In this document: positions 51,383-62,849 of the stretch, piece by piece
Layout of the letters: the number at the start of each line of letters is the position of its first letter
How positions within the stretch are numbered: the stretch's first letter is position 1
Source of the DNA: Pelecanus crispus
Lineage: Eukaryota; Chordata; Aves; Pelecaniformes; Pelecanidae
Direction of reading: 5' to 3'
DNA: 64,000 nucleotides
NCBI RefSeq assembly: GCF_030463565.1
Contig: NC_134644.1
Span: 127,717,388-127,781,387 of the forward strand
Notes under the pieces: model-generated
Told to the model about the DNA's origin: nothing
What the model saw: only the letters and a program-made list of their open reading frames with translations
Databases searched by the model: none
Program-made: the position numbers and the translations under genes

Positions 51383-51414
51383 CATAGAATCATAGAATCA
51401 TAGAATCATAGAAT
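51383..51414 (-). repeat. CR1 3'-terminal octamer array, four copies
   Basis: Four perfect tandem copies of CATAGAAT (ATTCTATG in sense). CR1 elements end in a short array of this octamer instead of a poly(A) tail, so the array marks the exact 3' end of the element. Two or three copies are more usual in my experience of the family. Confidence 0.92.
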
Positions 51415-51506
51415 CATCTAGGTTGGAAAAGACCTTTAAGATCATCCAGTCCAACCATTAACCTACACTACCAAGCCCACTCTAGACTAATCAAGGGTAG
51501 ACCAGA

Positions 51507-53771
51507 CTAAACCATATCCCGAAGTGCCACATCTACCCGTTTTTTAAACGCCTCCAGGGATGGTGACTCCACCACCTCTCTGGGCAGCCTGTTCCAATGC
51601 CTGACCACCCTTTCCGTAAAGAAATTTTTCCTAATTTCCAGTCTAAACCTCCCCTGGCGCAGCTTAAGCCCATTTCCTCTTGTCCTATCGCTAGCTACTT
51701 GGGAGAAGAGACCAACACCCACCTCACTACAACCTCCTTTCAGGTAGTTGTAGAGAGCGATAAGGTCTCCCCTCAGCCTCCTCTTCTCCAGGCTAAACAA
51801 CCCCAGTTCCCTCAGCCGCTCCTCATAAGACTTGTTCTCCAGACCCTTCACCAGCTTCGTTGCCCGCCTCTGGACACGCTCCAGCACCTCAATGTCTTTC
51901 TTGTAGTGAGGGGCCCAAAACTGGACACAGTATTCCAGGTGCGGCCTCACCAGCGCCGAGTACAGGGGGACAATCACCTCCCTGCTCCTGCTGGCCACAG
52001 CATTCCTGATACAAGCCAGGATGCTGTTGGCCTTCTTGGCCACCTGGGCACACTGCTGGCTCATGTTCAGCCGGCTATCTACTAACACCCCCAGGTCCTT
52101 TTCGGCCAGGCAGCTTTCCAGCCACTCCTCCCCAAGCCTGTAGCGTTGCATGGGGTTGTTGTGACCCAAGTGCAGGACCCGGCACTTGGCCTTGTTGAAC
52201 CTCATACAGTTGGCCACGGCCCATCGATCCAGTCTGTCCAGGTCCCTCTGCAGGGCCATCCTACCCTCCAGCAGATCGACACTCCCACCCAATTTGGTGT
52301 CGTCTGCAAACTTACTGAGGGTGCACTCGATCCCCTCATCCAGATCATTGATAAAGATATTGAACAAGACTGGCCCTAAAACAGAGCCCTGGGGAACACC
52401 GCTCGTGACCGGCCGCCAACTGGACTTAACACCATTTATCACTACTCTCTGGGCTCGGCCACCCAACCAGTTCTTTACCCAGCGAAGAGTATGCCTGTCT
52501 AAGCCGTGAGCTGCCAGCTTCCCGAGGAGGATATTATGCGAGACGGTGTCAAAAGCTTTGCTAAAATCCAGGTAGATGACATCCACAGCCTTTCCATCAT
52601 CTACCAGGCGGGTCACCAGGTCATAGAAGGAGATCAGGTTGGTCAAGCAGGACCTGCCTTTTGTGAACCCATGCTGGCTGGGTCTGATCCCCTGGTTGAC
52701 CTGTACTTGCCTGTGGAGTTCGCTCAAGATGAACCTCTCCATAATCTTCCCCGGCACCGAGGTCAGGCTGACAGGCCTGTAGTTCCCCGGGTCCTCCTTC
52801 CGGCCCTTCTTGTAGATGGGCGTCACATTGGCAAGCCTCCAGTCATCAGGGACCTCCCCTGTTAACCAGGACTGTTGATAGATGATGGAAAGTGGCTTGG
52901 CAAGCTCCTCCGCCAGCTCCCTCAGTACTCTCGGGTGGATCCCATCCGGCCCCATAGACTTGTGAGCGTCCAGGTGGCATAGCAGGTCATTAACTGCTTC
53001 CTCCTGGACTATGAGGGCTCCATTCTGGTCCCTATCCCTATCCTCTTGCTCAAGGGCCTGAGTACCCTGGGGATGACCGGTCTGGCTGTTGAACACAGAG
53101 GCAAAGAAGGCGTTAAGTACCTCAGCCTTTTCCTTGTCCTCGGTGACAATGTTCCCCCCCACATCCAGCAAAGAATGGAGATCCTCCTTGGCTCTCCTTT
53201 TATTGCTGATGTACTTATAAAAGCATTTTTTATTGTCTTTTACAGCACTGGCCAGATTGAGTTCTAGCTGGGCTTTTGCCTTTCTAATTTCCTCCCTGCA
53301 GGACCTAACAAGATCCCTGTACTCCTCCTGAGCTGCCCGCCCCTTCTGCCAAAGGCGGTAGACTCTCCTTTTTTCCCTGAGTCCCCGCAAAAGCTCCCTA
53401 TTCAGCCAGGCCGGTCGATTTCCCCGCCGGTTGGTCTTACGACACACGGGGACAGCCCGCTCCTGCACCCTTAAGACTTCCTTCTTGAAGAGGGCCCAGC
53501 CTTCCTGGACCCCTTTGCCCTTCAGGACCGCCTCCCAAGGGACTTTCCCAACCAGGGTCCTGAAGAGGGCAAAGTCTGCCCTCCGGAAGTCCATGGTAAT
53601 AGTTTTGGTGCCCCTCCGCTTAGCATCACCCAAAATTGAGAACTTTATCATGTCGTGGTCGCTAAGCCTGAGACGGCCTCCGACCTCGACATTTCCCACA
53701 AGCCCTTCTCTGTTGGTAAACAGCAGGTCAAGCGGGGCACCTCCCCTGGTAGGCTCGCTTACCAGCTGCAT
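51507..53771 (-). CDS. CR1 ORF2-type protein, C-terminal 754 residues (endonuclease end plus reverse transcriptase)
   Basis: The frame encodes the reverse transcriptase that copies CR1 RNA into the genome. Visible parts are as follows: the last endonuclease motif SDH at residues 37-39; a linker; the reverse transcriptase from about residue 270; motif [10 protein letters not shown] at 400-408 with the catalytic Asp at 402; motif B VPQGS at 459-463; motif C FADD at 488-491 with both catalytic Asp residues (DNA 52,299-52,310); and a C-terminal region ending ALRDMV. There is no stop or frameshift over 2.26 kb. The first Met is only the first in-frame Met after truncation and is not the true start. 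Without the N-terminal endonuclease catalytic residues this copy cannot be an autonomous element, and it has no promoter of its own. Confidence 0.9.
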   Translation of the reverse strand: MQLVSEPTRGGAPLDLLFTNREGLVGNVEVGGRLRLSDHDMIKFSILGDAKRRGTKTITMDFRRADFALFRTLVGKVPWEAVLKGKGVQEGWALFKKEVLRVQERAVPVCRKTNRRGNRPAWLNRELLRGLREKRRVYRLWQKGRAAQEEYRDLVRSCREEIRKAKAQLELNLASAVKDNKKCFYKYISNKRRAKEDLHSLLDVGGNIVTEDKEKAEVLNAFFASVFNSQTGHPQGTQALEQEDRDRDQNGALIVQEEAVNDLLCHLDAHKSMGPDGIHPRVLRELAEELAKPLSIIYQQSWLTGEVPDDWRLANVTPIYKKGRKEDPGNYRPVSLTSVPGKIMERFILSELHRQVQVNQGIRPSQHGFTKGRSCLTNLISFYDLVTRLVDDGKAVDVIYLDFSKAFDTVSHNILLGKLAAHGLDRHTLRWVKNWLGGRAQRVVINGVKSSWRPVTSGVPQGSVLGPVLFNIFINDLDEGIECTLSKFADDTKLGGSVDLLEGRMALQRDLDRLDRWAVANCMRFNKAKCRVLHLGHNNPMQRYRLGEEWLESCLAEKDLGVLVDSRLNMSQQCAQVAKKANSILACIRNAVASRSREVIVPLYSALVRPHLEYCVQFWAPHYKKDIEVLERVQRRATKLVKGLENKSYEERLRELGLFSLEKRRLRGDLIALYNYLKGGCSEVGVGLFSQVASDRTRGNGLKLRQGRFRLEIRKNFFTERVVRHWNRLPREVVESPSLEAFKKRVDVALRDMV

Positions 53772-53782
53772 TAGAAAGAATG

Positions 53783-56700
53783 TCCATCATCTTGAACCAG
53801 CCTTGCCTCCATTCTGGACTCAAAGCAATAAGTCTTGAGGAGTCATACATGAGCTCAGTCCATATGTGCTTTCTGTAGAGAGTAAAAGGACTGTTTTGAT
53901 GTCCTTGCAAAAATTTTTTTCTTAAGAAGATAAGGTGTGACGTTTTGCCCTATCTGTGTCCTGTAGCATTGCATTCAAAGTGTCCTTCTCCATTGCGTCT
54001 GCTGAGTTGGGATTTTTGCTGAGGATCTTTTGCCTTTTCCTGGTTTTGATGCTGTCACTCAGCTCTGGAGAATGAGTAGGCACTATGCAGCTTTCCTCCA
54101 CCTTAACCGCACAGACTGCACCATCTTCCTGCCTAAACAGTGATCTCTGCTGCAGCCTCTCATAGATGGTCTGAACTGTCTTCAGCCTTTCTGTGTTCCC
54201 TTTCAGTATCTGTCTCAGTAAGTTTTACAAATAAAACTGCTGTGGAGTCAGCAAGGGTGCTGGCTGTCTGTGTTCTCAGCAATTATGGGCTCCTTCAGGG
54301 TGAAGACAGCAAATAGTCCACAGAAGGACAGTCAGAGTGTGGGGCCTGACATAATTTTTGGTATAATTCTCTCTTTCTGTAATTCCCAAAGAGTGGTTTT
54401 TTCCATGTTCATTTGTTTTCAGAGTTACATCAAAAGTCAGTCTATGTACCTCTAACAATATAGATCAACTTCATAACACCCAGAATATTCAAAGAGAAGC
54501 TTTAGCTTAACTGTTACCTCATATTTTTATCCCCCAGCTGCACCTAGGATTATTTTCCCTAAGTCTTGGTTGAAGGTTTCATACAGCATATATCTGGTAC
54601 ACTAGGACAAATTGTGAGAACATGAGATGTTGGCCATAAAAATAATTTCCTGCTTTTATAAGCGTGAAGAGACCGCACAATATAGTGTCCTCAGTGCGCG
54701 TTGTTATTAATACAGTTCTGAGACTCTACACAATGAACATTCAGCTTCCTGGCGTTAATGTTTGTGATATACAATGGCTTTACAGAGGCAGTTTTCCTTG
54801 TGCTGAATAAAGGCATTTCTAGGCTGAATTCAGACTGAATTATATCTATGACGTTGTTGGCCACAATGGATTTCTAGCAACGTATTTGCAAGCAGCCTTT
54901 GGCCCTTTACTGTGCAAAGCATGGGCTAATTCGAGGAGAAGTTCTGTGTATGCTCAGCCTTTTCTTCGGTCCATGTGGATGGATAGATGGATGTGTCCTT
55001 TCCTGACAGAAAGTAAATTGAAAGTAACTCTGTTGAACTCACTGACATTGCTATGGCACGAAAAGAAGGAATGAATCAGTTTCTCAGTGTATATTGTTTG
55101 AGGAGGTTGAACTCAATTTCTGATAAATGAAGCTAACACTAGTATCATACTGAATCTCTTGTAAAGTTGGTGATCTTCCCCAAGTTTAATTTTACACATT
55201 TCATTCATCTATGTTTTGCCTGAAATTCTTATTTTGTCTTGGATTTGCAGGATATCTTTAAGGATTGCATGTGTAAAATAAAGGATGACAAATAAGTGGC
55301 CATGTACATCAAGACTCTTACTCCATCTAGGGGCCCTGTCAACATCATTAAAGAGCTTCTGTCACACAGAGGAGGAAGGATAGATGTGTGGGACTGCACC
55401 TAAATCCCATTTATGTGTCATTTCACATTCTGCAGTCTTGTTTCCTTTCTCATTGTTGCTGATTGTCAAGCTATGTTTGTGTCAACTGGAGCTTTTCTCC
55501 TTTTCTTGGCCTGTTCCTCATACCTGTTTCCTTAAGAGGTGTGAAGTTTTAGTGCATGATACTGCAAATTTCTGCAATGGGAGCCACTGCAGTTGCCTCC
55601 TGCTGCTGGTGTTCTGGTTACTGAGCAAATCAGCCGGGGAACTGGAGTCCAGTGCGGCTCTTGCAGAAGACGTTGCTTTAAATATGAGTAATGGCAGGAG
55701 GGCAGATGTGGAAAGATTGTGTGAACACAAAGCCAGAGTTTAGTCAAATATTCTCTACAGTTTGTCTGAATGAGATATTGTCTGCTCAAATGAATTTGAT
55801 ACCAAGAAAATGGATCTTCTGGATACCAGGATCCATCTCTCCCTATCTCAAACCTGATTATAGCTCAGATCCCAAAAGATTTGGGGGCAAATAAATTCTG
55901 TTGGTTTTCAATGTAATAGGTCTTTAAATACCTGTGAAAGCTTGAACCTATGGCAGTAATTATCACTTCCATTACCAATCTCAGCAAAAGGTTAAATAAG
56001 ATTAGAGTCTGAACTGTCCTTATGACTTCAGGCATAAGATGCTTTTTTCACCCATCTGGTGTGTCACATGAATGTCCTACTTCATAGCAATGTTCTCACT
56101 CTCAACAGCTGAGGTTGATAGTGGGATTTTGTCCCAGAAACCCTCTGGATTGACCCAAACTCTTCAGAAGAGAGAAGCATATTCCATCACTCTTTAGTGT
56201 GTCTCTTCTGTTCTGGTGGTGAAAAATGCAATTCTGGTGTCAAGCAGCTTACCCAGGCATTAAGTTCAGCTTAAGTATTTCTTTAACTATTTTTAAAAGA
56301 TTAAAACATTATGGGCCAAATTCAGTCCATATTACATAAGAAATAATTTAAGTTAATAGAATAAGGATCAGCTTAAGAATATGCATATGTGTAAAACATT
56401 ACATCTTTTATATCCAAGGAAATAAACAATTCATGTTTCATTAGTATTCTCTACCTTGTGTTACAGTCTTGCCAACCCTAATTGATTAGAAAAAAAAAAA
56501 ATACAGAAGACAAAATAACCGTGGGTCAAACTCTGAAAAGCAGGAGATGGGCCAAGGAGGGCTTTTGTCTTCAAGCAGTTCTAAATGTATAATATGTGCT
56601 TATTCTTTTTCATTGACCTTTGTGATATGACTGAAACTTAAAGGTTGAGAATGTAATCTCAACTTGTTTTCTATAGCCATGAGGGAAGAAATTGTTATAA

Positions 56701-59700
56701 AGAACTGTTAAATCATGTATTCTTTTGTCGTCATGAGCTATTTTTTAACAAATACAACAGTTAATATGAGATTGGGGATAGTACCATATATGCTTGAGCT
56801 GGTAACACATACTACTTCAAAATTAATGAAAAATAGAAATAACCCAATTTGTTAATATTTGCGTTCACTTTACACTTGCTTTTTGCTGGTAACAGTGCCA
56901 AAGCAAGCTGTAGTCCTCTTGTGGCATGGGGAGGTTTTTAGGGGGGATAGAGGGAGCTGGCAGAGGTTGTATCATATGAAAAAAACTGAACTTATGTAAG
57001 AGAGAAAGATGTAGTATTAGTCAGGCTTGGCATTTGAAGAAACATACTTCTGGAGGAGATTTTATCACTGTAATACGGACTTTCAACATGAAGACATTCT
57101 GCCCTTTCCACCTCACAGCTTTGTTATCGTTTGCCTATCACATGGGATGGCCTGTATAGGACATCCACACCTACAGATCTCCAAGCACATAGTCTTTATT
57201 CAACCAAATACACAGACGAGGCCGGTTTTTGGAGAGAGCGGTGGGGATGCACAGCCTTTGATTTGTATTAGCTTGCTTGACATTGTGCCAGTAGAGAGTT
57301 AAAATGTTATAGCAAATGTGTGCTGCATTTACTAAAATATACCTAGTAGTGCCATCCTGTGGTCAGGACTGCGGCTACCAGAAGGCTTGCGCACCGTGTC
57401 CCGCCTCTTCTCTAAAACCTGGTTTGTCTTGGGTTGTTGCACACAATCTGAGTTGTGCCAGGGTCTTAAAATTACGTTTTTCTTCTCGTATGTTCAGTCA
57501 TTTGTGAACTTCTAGTTTAATCTCCTAAATAGGAGGGCTGGGACACGGCTTTTTCTTTTCACTGGAAACATTTTTTGAAAGTCTCCATAATTCAGTTTCT
57601 GTCACCAGATCTATAACAGAGAAAACTTTGAAAATCAACTCCAGATACAGTATCACGCAGCCTTGGAGATATTTTTTGCCGCCTTTTGGGAGTGCAGAAG
57701 CTTTTTCCTAATATATGCTTTGCTGTAATATAGTACAGAATAGTTATATTTCATTAAAAATTTGAAATGCTATAATCTTACTAATTGAAATATGAACTCA
57801 GATGTAAGGCAAATTGATATTATTTTAAGAGAAATGAGAAAGCTGTTGTGTGTCATACATATTTACCAACCAAGTTTTGTTACCCCATGTCCCCATGAAT
57901 TCTTCGGCTAATTTAAAGCTGACACTTGCAAAACCCATTTGAAGGAACTATTTAGTCAGATTGAGGCCTGATCGCACAATGCCTCAGATAAAGCCTTTCT
58001 CATTAAAATAGTATTATGGTGGGACAGCAAGAATAAGAGAGATGCATAATCTAGGAGTACCATTGTTTGTTTGGAGCAGGGATTTCTGGCTATGGAATAC
58101 AAGTAGCAATAGGTCTGCTATTTACACATTGATCTTTAATTCATAAATATGCCTAAATCTTAAAACAGGAAAATTATGTATAATCAATGGATTTAAGCTA
58201 TGCTACTTACTAGCAACAGTGCAGAGTTTTAATTGAGTGGTTTTTCATGGTTGTCATCAAAATATTAAGAAGCTTAGAGTTAGATTTTTTTTATTATTTT
58301 ATCTTATACGTCATACTTCATTCAGCATTTTGAATAAATTATTTCAAAGTCTGTTTAAAAAAAGGAAACACTTTCCCAGCATCTGGGTGACAAGTAGATG
58401 ACAACAGTTTCCCAGCCCAGCACTGCAGGGTGCATCACCCACTGTTCCCTTTTGCAGAATCGACTGTCATTAGTGCTGCTCCTTGGGGAGACTGATGGCC
58501 TCTTCTGCCACCCACAGAGCGCCCTTCAGGCTTCAGTTAAATATAGGTGAGACAAAACAGGCAGGAATTGACAGCAGGGGGAGAAGGAACTTTTACTGTA
58601 AACTGAATTAATGTGAAAGGGAAGAATTTTACTGGAGATTTTTACATACACTTACACCTTGGTGGGTTTGTCAGGTACCATGTTAAAAGTAAAAAGGTCA
58701 CATTTCAGTGTATTGTTATCCTAATGGTTATTCCTCATTAGTAGCACTTGGCCAAGATGACAGACACTTCCAACAGGCCACGTTTGTTTAATGTGCTGTA
58801 GTGGTCAGAATCTCAGAAGATTTTGGAATAACTAATTTTTCCTTCTGGGCAGAACAGTAGGTGAGGATACAAGGATGCAAGCCCGGGTATGTGGACAGGA
58901 CAACCTTTAAAACTTTTCCCCCAAAAGTTCGGTGCCTCAGTTCTACACAGCACGTCCTGCAGATTTCCAGGCACCCAGCAGCCAGGTTTGGCAGCCACTC
59001 AGAAATGTCTTCTGTGCAGCTCCTGATGGGTAGGACATTGCTTGTGCAGACTGATTCCACACACTGTTTTGCACAAAGTCCAGCATGTCCGGTGTGGTGT
59101 GTACATGGACAGGTGATCTACATTAATTCAGTGAGTCCAAACGCAGCTGACTTACTCCACATGCACGGTTGTTCGGAAGAGAGATGTTTGCATTGGCTGG
59201 TCTGAATGTTTAGTTCCTTATCCAGGCACTCCTCCTCACTCTGGGTGTCTATCATTGGGGCGGGCAGGTAGAAGTGGATAGCCTTACTCCAGCTTCTTGC
59301 TGGGCCAGTGTGTACAACATGCCTGCGCACTCTCACAGGCACAGGCAAAGAGATAACGAGGAAGAGGAATGCATGCAGCTGACAGCGGACTAAATGAAAC
59401 CTTGACCTCCCTGTGAGACCCCTTCGCATTTGAAGGAAAGCTTGAGGGAGTGTTTGAGTATGGAGAGTGCCATGAAGGCCCTCTGTGCACCTCACGCAAA
59501 ACCTCTTGAGGATATGGAGGACTCTTTCCCAAGCACTCAAGGAGCCTCAGAGCAAGCTCTGTGGTTTTTTGTTTGTTGCATGTGTTAGAAAAGGGACTTG
59601 GAGCGCAGCTTACTCGAGCAATGGCTTTAGAGGAAAATCAGTGGGGCAACACTGATTCCTCTCCAGTGAAAGTTATTATATGTTTTTGCAGTATAAGTTA

Positions 59701-59715
59701 ATGACTAGACAAGGA
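53783..59715 (+). other. DTNA: DTNA intron continued, between the two CR1 copies
   Basis: No exon or RNA gene could be supported. A fragment near 56,313-56,326 (GGGCCAAATTCAGT) resembles an ancient amniote repeat end but is too short to assign. The longest open frames (about 119-140 codons near 55,384 and 59,118) show no domain. Confidence 0.6.
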
Positions 59716-60480
59716 CATCACAGAATCACTGAGGTTGGCAGGGACCTCTGGAGAGAGCAGGGTCAGCTAGAACAGGTTGCTCAGGGCTATGTTCAGTTCA
59801 CTTTTGAATATCTTCAAGGATGGAGACTCCACAGCCTCTCTCGGCAATCTGCCAAGTGTTTGACAACCCTCACAGGGAAATTTATTTTCTTATGTTTAAA
59901 TGCTTTCCCATATTTTAATTTGTGCCCATTGCCTTCTGTGCTTTCACTATCCATTCCCTGAGAAGAGTCTGGCTCAATCTTCTTTATTCCCTTGCATCAG
60001 ATGTCTATACACACTTACAAAGTCCCCCTGAGCTTTCTCTCCTCCAGGCTGAACAGTCCCAGTTCTCTCAGCCTCTGACAGTTGCTCCAGTCCCTTCACC
60101 ATCTTCATGGCCCGTTGCTGGGCATTTCCAGATGTGTCACCAGTGCTGAGTAGAGGAGAAGGATCACCTCCCTCCACCTGCTGGCAACGCACTGCCCCAT
60201 GCAGCCCAGGAGGATCTTGGCTGCCTTTGCTGAAAAGGCGTATTGCCTTTTTGGCACCCAGCCTCTACTGGTACATGGGGTTATTCCTTTCCACGTTCAG
60301 GACTTTACATTTGCATTTGTTGCACTTCATGAAGTTCTTGTTTGCATATTTGTCCAGCCTGTTGAGGTTCCTCTGAATGGCAGCCCAGCCATTGGTATAT
60401 CAGTCACTCTTACCAGTTTTGTATCAGCAGCAAACTTGCTGAAGGTGCACTCTGTGCCATCATCCAGGTCATTAAAGAAG
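59716..60480 (-). mobile_element. Older CR1 LINE, 3' part (split by an LTR)
   Basis: The 3' half of a decayed CR1 on the minus strand. Its 3' end shows the usual CR1 terminal sequence, but the octamers have eroded (CACAGAATCAC). In sense the reverse transcriptase is readable in pieces, such as FFNDLDDGTECT and RAMKMVKGLEQLSEAER, broken by frameshifts. The catalytic motif reads FAAD (60,423-60,434) instead of FADD. The element breaks at the LTR insertion and continues at 61,073. Confidence 0.88.
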
Positions 60481-60485
60481 GTGTT
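60481..60485. repeat. Target-site duplication GTGTT, left copy
   Basis: GTGTT before the LTR is repeated at 61,068-61,072 after it. Removing the LTR and one copy restores a continuous CR1 reverse transcriptase reading. Confidence 0.9.
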
Positions 60486-61067
60486 TGTTGTGGTTTAACC
60501 CCAGCTGGCAACTAAGCACCACACAACCACTCGTTCACTCCCCTCCAGTGGGATGGGGGAGAGAATCAGAAGGGTAAAAGTGAGAAAACTCCTGGGTTGG
60601 GATAAAGAGAGTAAAAGCCATGCACACAGGCAAAGCAAAATAAGGAATTCATTCACTACTGCCCATCAGCAGGCAGGTGTTCAGCCATCTCCAGGGAAGC
60701 AGGGCTCCAGCACGCATAACTGTTACTTGGGAAGACAAACACCATAACTCCAAACTTTCCCCCCCTTCCTTCTTCTTCCCCCAGCTTTATATGCTGAGCA
60801 TGACGTCATATGGTATGGAATATCCCTTTGGTCAGTTGGGGTCAGCTGTCCCGGCTGTGTCCCCTCCCAGCTTCTCGTGCACCCCCAGCCTGCTCGCTGG
60901 TGGGGTGGGGTGAGGAGCAGAAAAGGCCTTGACCCTGTGTAAGCACTGCTCAGCAGTAACTAAAGCATCCCTGTGTTATCAGCACTGTTTCCAGCACAAA
61001 TCCAAAACACAGCCCCATACTAGCTACCGTGAAGAAAATGAACTCTAGCCCAGCCAAAACCAGCACA
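60486..61067 (-). mobile_element. ERVL-like solo LTR inserted into the older CR1
   Basis: A 582-bp LTR, TG and CA ends, perfect GTGTT duplication, sense on the minus strand. The CRE palindrome TGACGTCA is intact (60,801-60,808) with TATAAA (complement of 60,786-60,791) following in sense. It lacks the trinucleotide tract and the ATTAAA signal of the copies at 16,517, 37,279 and 47,225, and differs from them at many positions, so it belongs to another subfamily or an older wave. It is closer in layout to the older LTR at 36,802. Confidence 0.9.
60786..60808 (-). promoter_or_regulatory. CRE palindrome plus TATA box of LTR
   Basis: In sense (minus) direction TGACGTCA is followed by CATATAAA. 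The CRE is conserved although the rest of this LTR has diverged from the younger copies. Confidence 0.55.
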
Positions 61068-61072
61068 GTGTT
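61068..61072. repeat. Target-site duplication GTGTT, right copy
   Basis: Right-hand copy of the 5-bp duplication of the LTR at 60,486-61,067. Confidence 0.9.
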
Positions 61073-61835
61073 AAACAGTTTTGTCCCCAGTATCAAGCCT
61101 GGGGGTATACCACTAGTGACTGGCCTGCAACTCGATTTGGTGCCACTGATCACAGATTTTCAGCTAATCTGTTCAGCCATTCTTCAGTCCACCTCATTGT
61201 CCACTTATGCAGCCCGCACTTACTAGTTTGCCAGTGAGGATATTATGGGACACAGTGTTGAAAGCCTTGCTAAAGTCAGAATAAAGAACATCCACTACTC
61301 TCCCTCATCCCATGAGCTAGTTATTTCCTTGTGGAAGGCAAAGAGGTTAGTCAGGCGTGATTTTTCTGTCATAAATCCATGTTGACTGCTTCCAATCACC
61401 TTCTTGTCCTTAATATGCTTGGAAATAGCTTTCAGGAGGATTTGCTCCATCCCCTTTCCAGGGACTGAGGTGAGGTTTTAGTTCACTGGGTACTTCTTCT
61501 TGCTTTTCTTGGAAATAGGAGCAACAGTGGCTTTCTCACAGCCCTTGGGAACCTTCCCCAGTTGCCACAACCTTTCAAAGACAATCGAGTGGCCTTGCGT
61601 TGACATCAGCCAGCTCCCTCAGCACTTGCGGGTGCATTCCCCATCAGGTCCTATGGACTTGATTATGCCGGTCTGTTTAAACATCCCCTAACTGGATTCT
61701 CCTCCACCAAGGTCGTCTACCTTGCTCCAGACTGTCCCACTTGTTGCAGGGGCCTTCGTCCTGAAGATGAAGCTTACCAGTAAGCCTTGCCAAATTCAAT
61801 TCCAGCTGGGCAGTCTTTGACAAGACTTTGATTTT
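61073..61835 (-). mobile_element. Older CR1 LINE, 5'-ward part
   Basis: Continuation of the CR1 copy from 59,716, on the other side of the LTR. In sense it shows decayed reverse transcriptase segments: TAQLELNLA near the upstream end (about 61,785-61,815), and ISGTKSSCRPVTSGIPPG close to the LTR (motif B changed from PQG to PPG). Stops and frameshifts interrupt it. Upstream homology is lost at about 61,835, so this copy too is 5'-truncated and lacks the endonuclease domain. Confidence 0.85.
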
Positions 61836-62835
61836 TGTGAAGAAAGAAGAAAATGTTGTCTGTGGTTACTCTTGGTTGTCAACATATCATCCTCTTACAA
61901 TTTGTCAGAGTATTGCATGGGTCTGATGCACACATCTCTAAAAATTAAAGCATTTAGGGATCAGAATAACATGGCAGTAAATATTCTGAATATTCTGTTA
62001 ATTTCTTCTTTAAGCTTGCAGCATTTACTCACCAATCGCTGCATCTACAAAACCTAGCCATCAAGTGAAATAGTAAGAAGATGCAATTAAATACGTTTTG
62101 ACATCAACACATTCAAATACGTGCTGACAAGCCAGAAGTCCACCACTCCCACTTTTGGAAAACAGTGGTGACCGTCCCAAGAGCTGTTGATGGCCTGCAG
62201 AGCATTCAGAAGTGGTCCAACACACACCAGGCTTATTGGATCAGCTGCCTCGCGGGTGCCTGGCTATGCTAGAAATCACTGGGCTGTGTGAACGGTGTCT
62301 GGCAGCAGAGGTAGGCAAGGGAGGTAGATGAGGAGCCTGAGAGACACGGGAGCAGGAACGTACAGGACATTTCCAGGTACAGTCTGAGCGGAGGTTCAGA
62401 TACTTGGGCAATGAGTAGCCTGGGTGTGCCAGGCCATGTAGAGTTGCAGATGTCACCGCGTGTACCCAGCAAGAGAGCTGGGTACCTCATTTTAGCCCTG
62501 AGCAGAAGCAACATCCTGTTGCATTTTCATGTAATTTGGCACCAGAGAGCGTAAAAGACTGCAAGTCATTGTAGCTGGCACATCGATCTGTGTAGTGGTG
62601 GGACGTGCAGATAAAGGTTTTGGTGATTGTGCTACAGCTGACTGATTTGAGGGGCAGCTTGGCCACAAACAGATGTAGTTTAGAGGGAAAAGGTGCCTCG
62701 CTCAGTCCTCTGCTACCCTCCTGGCAGCAGGAGAGAGGGAGCCAAACAGAGTGAGTGACTTCCCAGGGCTTCATAGCAATGACAATGACAAATGGCTCCA
62801 CTACCCTGATTTGTGGTGGGTTCATAGATTCTAAT

Positions 62836-62849
62836 AAAAAAAAAAAAAA
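62836..62849. repeat. Poly(A) run, 14 bases
   Basis: An A run beginning inside an AATAAA-like string, at the right edge of a GC-richer block. It could be the tail of an unrecognised retrocopy, but no source gene or target duplication was seen. Confidence 0.6.

Larger units (their letters stand above)
51382..53782 (-). mobile_element. CR1 LINE retrotransposon, 5'-truncated
   Basis: CR1 elements are the main non-LTR retrotransposons of birds. This copy is on the minus strand. Its 3' end is marked by four octamers (51,383-51,414), preceded in sense by a typical short CR1 3' region. The coding part keeps the end of the endonuclease domain and the whole reverse transcriptase. The 5' part, including most of the endonuclease and ORF1, is missing. 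Homology to CR1 protein fades a few codons upstream of the first Met (53,771) and a stop codon lies at 53,787-53,789 in the same frame, so the truncation point is near 53,780. Such 5' loss is usual for CR1. The copy is antisense to DTNA. Confidence 0.93.

Noticed and set aside
51597-52865. Several open frames of 77-162 codons on the plus strand
   Set aside because: They lie antisense to the CR1 reverse transcriptase frame and are shadows of its codon pattern.
56313-56326. GGGCCAAATTCAGT, similar to the end of an old amniote repeat
   Set aside because: Too short and isolated to annotate as a mobile element.
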